Source: Ancylostoma caninum (taxonomy: Eukaryota; Nematoda; Chromadorea; Rhabditida; Ancylostomatidae). Taken from it: DNA of 64,000 bases. Shown here piece after piece: positions 59,944 through 64,000 of the stretch; position 1 is the stretch's first letter; every line of letters begins with the position of its first letter. The notes below the pieces were generated by a model that saw only the letters and a list, made by a program, of their open reading frames with translations, did not search any database and was not told the DNA's origin. Both the position numbers and the translations under genes were made by a program. The DNA is taken from contig JBAJFG010000549.1 in the NCBI GenBank assembly GCA_037903475.1, positions 1,364,001 to 1,428,000 on the forward strand, read 5' to 3'.

Positions 59944-61238
59944 TCAAACAATTTGTACAGTATTCGGCAGGAGCTCATCTGCAAGAGTGCCGACAATCAC
60001 CTCGTCACTTGACCTCTCCTCTTGTGAAACGAGGAGATCCTTCGATTTGTTCACGGTGTAGACATCTCTGTAAGGACGAAGTCAATCCCGTAGAAGCGCT
60101 AAGGTTAAGTCGAGGAGATCTACCTGCTCACTGTGACTCCACAGACGCTTTCCACCTGTGCGAATTGCTTGACAGTTGGCTTCGTGAATTTAGCGAAGGG
60201 GCGGAAGTCGCTGAAGTTGGCTGGTGTTTCACCGCTTGGCCCGGCTCCGTTGACGTTCCAATACCTGACATATTAAGGATTTAGAAAAAGGTAGAATGCC
60301 ACGTTGTAAAAGGAAGAACGGCGCAGGTGCGTTGGATTTACCAAAGCATGCCTCCATCCACATTCGCGCCTTTTGTGATTTGGGTCCAGTCGTAGACGTT
60401 CGTATAGAAGCCAATTTTGACACCATAATACTGAAATTTAACCCTCTTGAGGACTGTTCCATTACCCAGGGGATAAGTTGAACGATACCTTGGCCATGGA
60501 CACCATGTCGTTGAGGAAGTAGATGTTCGCTTGACTGTTGGGTCCCCAGTTGACGGGTGAGGTGACCTGAAGAGTAAGAGATCCATTTTTGGCTGCGGTT
60601 GAGGCACCCCTATGGAGAATGTTCAGGATACAAAGAGTCACCTGCAACCAGACGGTCCTCACTTGAATTTTTCCGTTCCTCAGACCCTCGTAGAGTTCCC
60701 TGAACTGTGTAGCGCCGTTCTTGTTCGAGTGGGGTTGCGGTGTCATGTAAACCTCAGATCCGAGACCAGCTGTAAAACGAAATCCAGGAGTAATATGCAA
60801 AGATAAGGGTCCTGAGGTGATATTAACCATTTCCACCAACCTTTGTTAGCATTGCGAATGTTGTTCACAGCGTTTGTGTCGAATTTGCCGTTACCAGTAG
60901 GATCATACCCCCTAGAAAGAACTTTCTTTCATGCAGTTCCTACATAGTGAAGTTTCCCAAGAACAGTACCTTACAAATACAGTGCTATAGCCGGATTTTT
61001 TCATGCAACTAAAAGCGCTGAAGGAGACGGGTACCGCAAGATCGACGGCGTAAGTATAGCCGGGGGGTGCAGCCTGCGAATTGGCAAAATCATGCATTCA
61101 ATTTTAGCAGTGGACACAGTTCCAGGAACGGTATAGCCTGGACAACGGAATCTAATAACTTACCAGAATTTTTTCTGGAATAATTGCCTTTGCAAGGGTA
61201 GTTGCCAGTAACGTAGGGAGAACGAAGAAAATTTGCAT
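59944..61238 (-). CDS. Nematode LYS-type lysozyme (GH25-like), 269 aa
   Basis: Eight minus-strand exons in phase: 61164-61238, 60970-61073, 60841-60911, 60642-60769, 60489-60566, 60342-60430, 60124-60264, 59944-60067. Signal peptide MQIFFVLPTLLATTLAKA, then YAVDLAVPVS (Asp36), VRGYDPTGNGKFD (59-71), GLGSEVYMTPQP (85-96), VRTVWLQVTSPVNW (120-133), GFYTNVYDWTQIT (159-171), MLWYWN (180-185), DFRPF (201-205) and VCGVTVSRDVY. This order and length match the Caenorhabditis LYS proteins, secreted enzymes that cleave bacterial peptidoglycan in gut digestion and immunity. Conserved Asp and Glu at the strand ends (Asp36, Glu89) are present, so activity is plausible. The last 40 residues form an acidic tail. 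The gene looks intact and compact, with introns mostly of 58-100 bases. Confidence 0.94.
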
Positions 61239-61712
61239 TTCTGAAACTCATAGCTCACGATCTATTGAGTAACGTGGTACGAGCTATACTTCAAAAGCTA
61301 ACCTTGCTATTAGTGCCGAAGTTAAGCAGCTAACTTGGGAGCCCTGTACAGCTTATTTATTATAATCTCTTCCTTGTCGTGGTCGTGGGCGGTTGTCCTT
61401 TCCTACAGTAAAAAACTGACAGTTTTGTCTCTTATCAGACGAAAATTCTCGGTTATTCCTGACGGCACGTACCTTATTTGTGTACACAGAAAAGCCAAGC
61501 ACGTCATTTCGTTCTGCACAGCAGGACAGGTTCACGGACTTAAGCGCAGCTTAATGATATGGGCTGCAAAATGATTAATTGATTGTAACAATTAACACGG
61601 ATCCCAGACAAAAAAAAAAAAAGAATTTCGTTCGACCCGTTCCCCTAAAATACTGTCGTGATCAGAATATAGCCATTGATTTCGTTTTACTCTGCAAGCT
61701 TTCCACCCTGAC
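61239..61712. other. Upstream region of the lysozyme gene
   Basis: No exon seen. It should carry the lysozyme promoter. I see no strong TATA box within 100 bases; a GATA-type site is not obvious either. Confidence 0.4.
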
Positions 61713-62296
61713 TACAATACCGCCCATAATTTCTGCGAAAAAAAAATGGGTGGCGACGGATTAATCGCCAACAAACCGTCGCATTACTGTAAGTCCTTCC
61801 AAAATGAAGCTTTTCTAAATCTGAGCACGTTTACGTTTTTTTCCTCATCGAAATTGGAATTGAACAGAATATAAAATTACTTGAACTTTGACTTCAAAAC
61901 ATTTACTTTTTCAAAAATTTGAAAATTTTTCAAAATTTCAGCAATCAGGTCAAAATCCGAAAAAACGTTAAAAACCGAGAATTGAGCGAAATCCAATGAT
62001 CGTATTCAGAAGCCTTATTCCTCAAATATTTTCTCGGTTTTTAACGTTTTTTCGATTTTGACCTGATTGCTGGAATTTTGAGAAATTTTCAAATTTTTGA
62101 AAAAACAAATGCTCTAAAGTCAAAGTTCAAGTAATTTTATATACTGCTCAATTCCAGTTTCGATGAGGAGTCCGAAAATGTGCTCAGATTTAGAAAACTT
62201 TCATTTTCAAAGGAGTTGCAGTAGTGCGACGGTTTGTTACCGATTAATCCGTCGCCACCCGTCTTTTTTTTCGCAAAAATTATGGGAGGTATTGTA
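61713..62296. mobile_element. Foldback element, 584 bp, long inverted arms
   Basis: TACAATACCGCCCATAATTT at the left and its near complement at the right start two arms of about 265 bases each. The arms share GGCGACGGATTAATCG, ACAAACCGTCGCA, GAAAAAACGTTAAAAACCG and more, about 90 percent alike, around a 48-base centre at about 61982-62029. TA lies at each end. No coding capacity. Confidence 0.88.
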
Positions 62297-62954
62297 TGTA
62301 TGAATGTTTTGTTGTTTTCTCCTTAATATTGAAATATCAATTAGTTTTGAGCTATCCTATGTTTATTTCACGGATTTCCCATGTTGACGAGCACCTTTGC
62401 AAGGAAATTCGAAGCGTGATTCTTCAATCGGCTTATCCATTGGTGAAGACATGACACCATGATGACTGGGCTTCTCAGCACGAGCAAAAGGCTCTATCTA
62501 TCTGTGAATGTTTTTCTTTAAAAAAAAACGATTTGTTATCAATTTCCGGTAGGAAAAGGACTGGTAATATGAAAAGTGTTCTCTCCACGTCATAATACAT
62601 AATAAAGCAGTGTTTAACGATTTGCCAACGGAAGTGCAGAAAACCACTAGTTATCTTACGCCGGCTGTCTCACGTATTCTGATAAGAAACAAAAAAAAAA
62701 TACTGGTGCATGACTGATTGACCAAGCTCTAAAAATGAGTGGGAAAATCTAACTTTCCATAATTGCAGCAGACTACTACAGATTTTTTGAGAGAAAGTAA
62801 AAAGCACCTTCCAAATGCTGCTCTCCAAGAGACGAAACCTAGCGAAAACTCGATGAGTTAGGATTTTCAGAGGTGTGTGAGCAGTAGCTTAAGCACGAGA
62901 TATTGCTGCTTTCAAGATTTACAGACCCGCATATACCTCAGACCGGATAAAAAT

Positions 62955-63080
62955 CGAATAACTTAATTAGTTTGAATATAAATTCGGGGCCTGATCGAAA
63001 ATTGAACTCATTCAAAATCAAGTCCTCGAATAACTCAATTACTTTGACTATAAATTCGAGGCCTGATCTAAAAAATTTAA
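62955..63080. repeat. Tandem duplication, 72-bp period
   Basis: CGAATAACTTAATTAGTTTG...CTGATC at 62955 recurs at 63027 with about seven changes. A third partial copy (GAAAATTGAACTTATTCAAA) lies at 63155-63186. Confidence 0.75.
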
Positions 63081-63472
63081 ATGATAAAAGGGAGAACCCT
63101 AGATACAGTGGTATTAAGCTCCAAGCTCGTACGTCTCTAGCTTTTCGGAAATCCGAAAATTGAACTTATTCAAAATCGAGTCCTCGGATTAAAGTATCTT
63201 TGCTTTTGACTATTCGCTCATAATTAGTTCCGGGTAAGTTTATGCTGAGGATATAGAGTTGTGTCATATCCCCACAGTTAAAATTCACCTCTAGAACCAA
63301 CAAGATACATTCTGCACAACTCCTGCGACCCGCTCGACCGTAACTTAAAAGCGAAATTAAATGCATCAACAAGTGCAAGCATACAAGCACCGTTCCTTCT
63401 CCGAAGGCAAAGTGTCCATGAATTCGGATCCATTTTGCGTGAAATTAATTGAACAACTGACTGAAATCTTAC

Positions 63473-63559
63473 CTTATAAATCTTGTCACTGAAGGTTCCG
63501 TTCAAGAGTAGCTGAACGCAGTCCATGTTGATAGATACGTAGCTACCATGAATCGACAT
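63473..63559 (-). CDS. Possible first exon of an unrecognised gene
   Basis: Minus-strand ATG at 63559 preceded by an in-frame TAG, 29 codons (starts MSIHGSYVSINMDC), and a strong AAG/GTAAGA donor. No downstream exon could be joined. It may be chance. Confidence 0.25.
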
Positions 63560-64000
63560 CTCATTTGTTCTCTATTTCCGTCAGGATGAGGAATAAAAGT
63601 AAGACCATATAATCCATATTAAGGGTATGTCACTCAAGTCTGAGATCATAACCTATGTAGCTCCCTCTGTTGGCAGAGGAGAAGGTGGAATCTAATGAAC
63701 TATAGTTCATTTCTTTTATAAATTTATTCTACGATCGTGGCTCTCCCTCACTACTGGTGAGCTTTGAAGAAGCCTGATTTCCTACTAGTGGTAGGAACGG
63801 AACGACGATAGGGTAATGATCCTCCTCTTTTCTCCTTTGCACGAATTCTGGTCGCGTTAAAATACATACTTTAGGGATAACGTGCAGCTTGTACAGACGT
63901 AGTGATAATGGGAGAACCCACACAGGAAGTTTTTGGGGACCTGAGATGTTTATCGAAGAAACAACAACTGCTTGGCGTTCACGTGATAAGCAGACATAGA

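Larger units (their letters stand above)
62297..64000. other. Gene-poor right edge
   Basis: Holds a 72-bp duplication and one candidate exon described separately. Otherwise AT-rich sequence with nothing I can support; a gene may continue beyond the window. Confidence 0.35.

Noticed and set aside
61300..61350. 5S rRNA-like words (AAGTTAAGCAG)
   Set aside because: Only a short match; the rest of a 120-base 5S gene is absent.

Overview
The window looks like nuclear DNA of a clade V parasitic nematode, most likely a hookworm or another strongylid. The reasons are inference from three things: short exons with GT..AG introns and T-rich TTTCAG-type acceptors, proteins whose closest relatives I know are Caenorhabditis-type (a LYS-family lysozyme, an SLC22-type transporter, a strictosidine-synthase-like beta-propeller), and dense DNA transposons. 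Genes occupy a small part of the window. Almost every coding region is split into exons too short to stand out as long open frames, so I rebuilt the genes from splice sites, codon phase and family patterns.

Layout. 1-2771: a possible two-exon small secreted protein with a 1260-bp mariner element in its intron. 3602-3871: first copy of a GC-rich MITE. 5223-6535: a palindromic MITE and a retrotransposon tail. 6806-8013: a well-supported six-exon gene for a secreted 272-residue protein with a lysine/proline repeat. 8585-19600: an 11-kb tandem array of tRNA-like repeats, the most unusual feature here. 20541-23427 (minus): a 100-residue protein with an N-myristoylation signal and a C-terminal EEVD, its intron holding a hAT-like element. 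23428-33871: apparently gene-free, with two palindromic MITEs and a GAAT microsatellite. 33872-40166 (minus): an 11-exon APMAP/strictosidine-synthase-like gene. 40167-46608: repeats, ending in a 107-bp-arm hairpin. 46609-51698 (minus): a 13-exon SLC22-type transporter lacking only its N-terminal exon. 51699-57840: repeats, a GC-rich patch, a 188-bp hairpin and a tRNA-derived SINE with target-site duplications. 57843-59152 (minus): exons of an unrecognised protein and an inverted pair of LINE-like fragments. 59944-61238 (minus): a complete 8-exon lysozyme gene. 61713-62296: a 584-bp foldback element. The rest is gene-poor.

The array has 33 copies of a 224-bp monomer (S). Each has a Pol III A box, a B box at tRNA spacing and a TTTT run a few bases later. 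Twelve monomers (L, 390 bp) carry an extra 166 bp that starts at position 1 of a second tRNA-like sequence and stops exactly at a TTTT. This looks like a Pol III transcript inserted into an ancestral monomer before amplification. Near the right end the pattern settles into a 614-bp L-S-S higher-order repeat. A 1676-bp element with a 9-bp target duplication has landed in the array; removing it restores the 224-bp spacing exactly.

The four best-supported genes do not form an obvious pathway. Lysozyme (innate immunity or digestion), transporter, lactonase/esterase-like propeller and secreted protein are independent functions sharing a repeat-rich neighbourhood.
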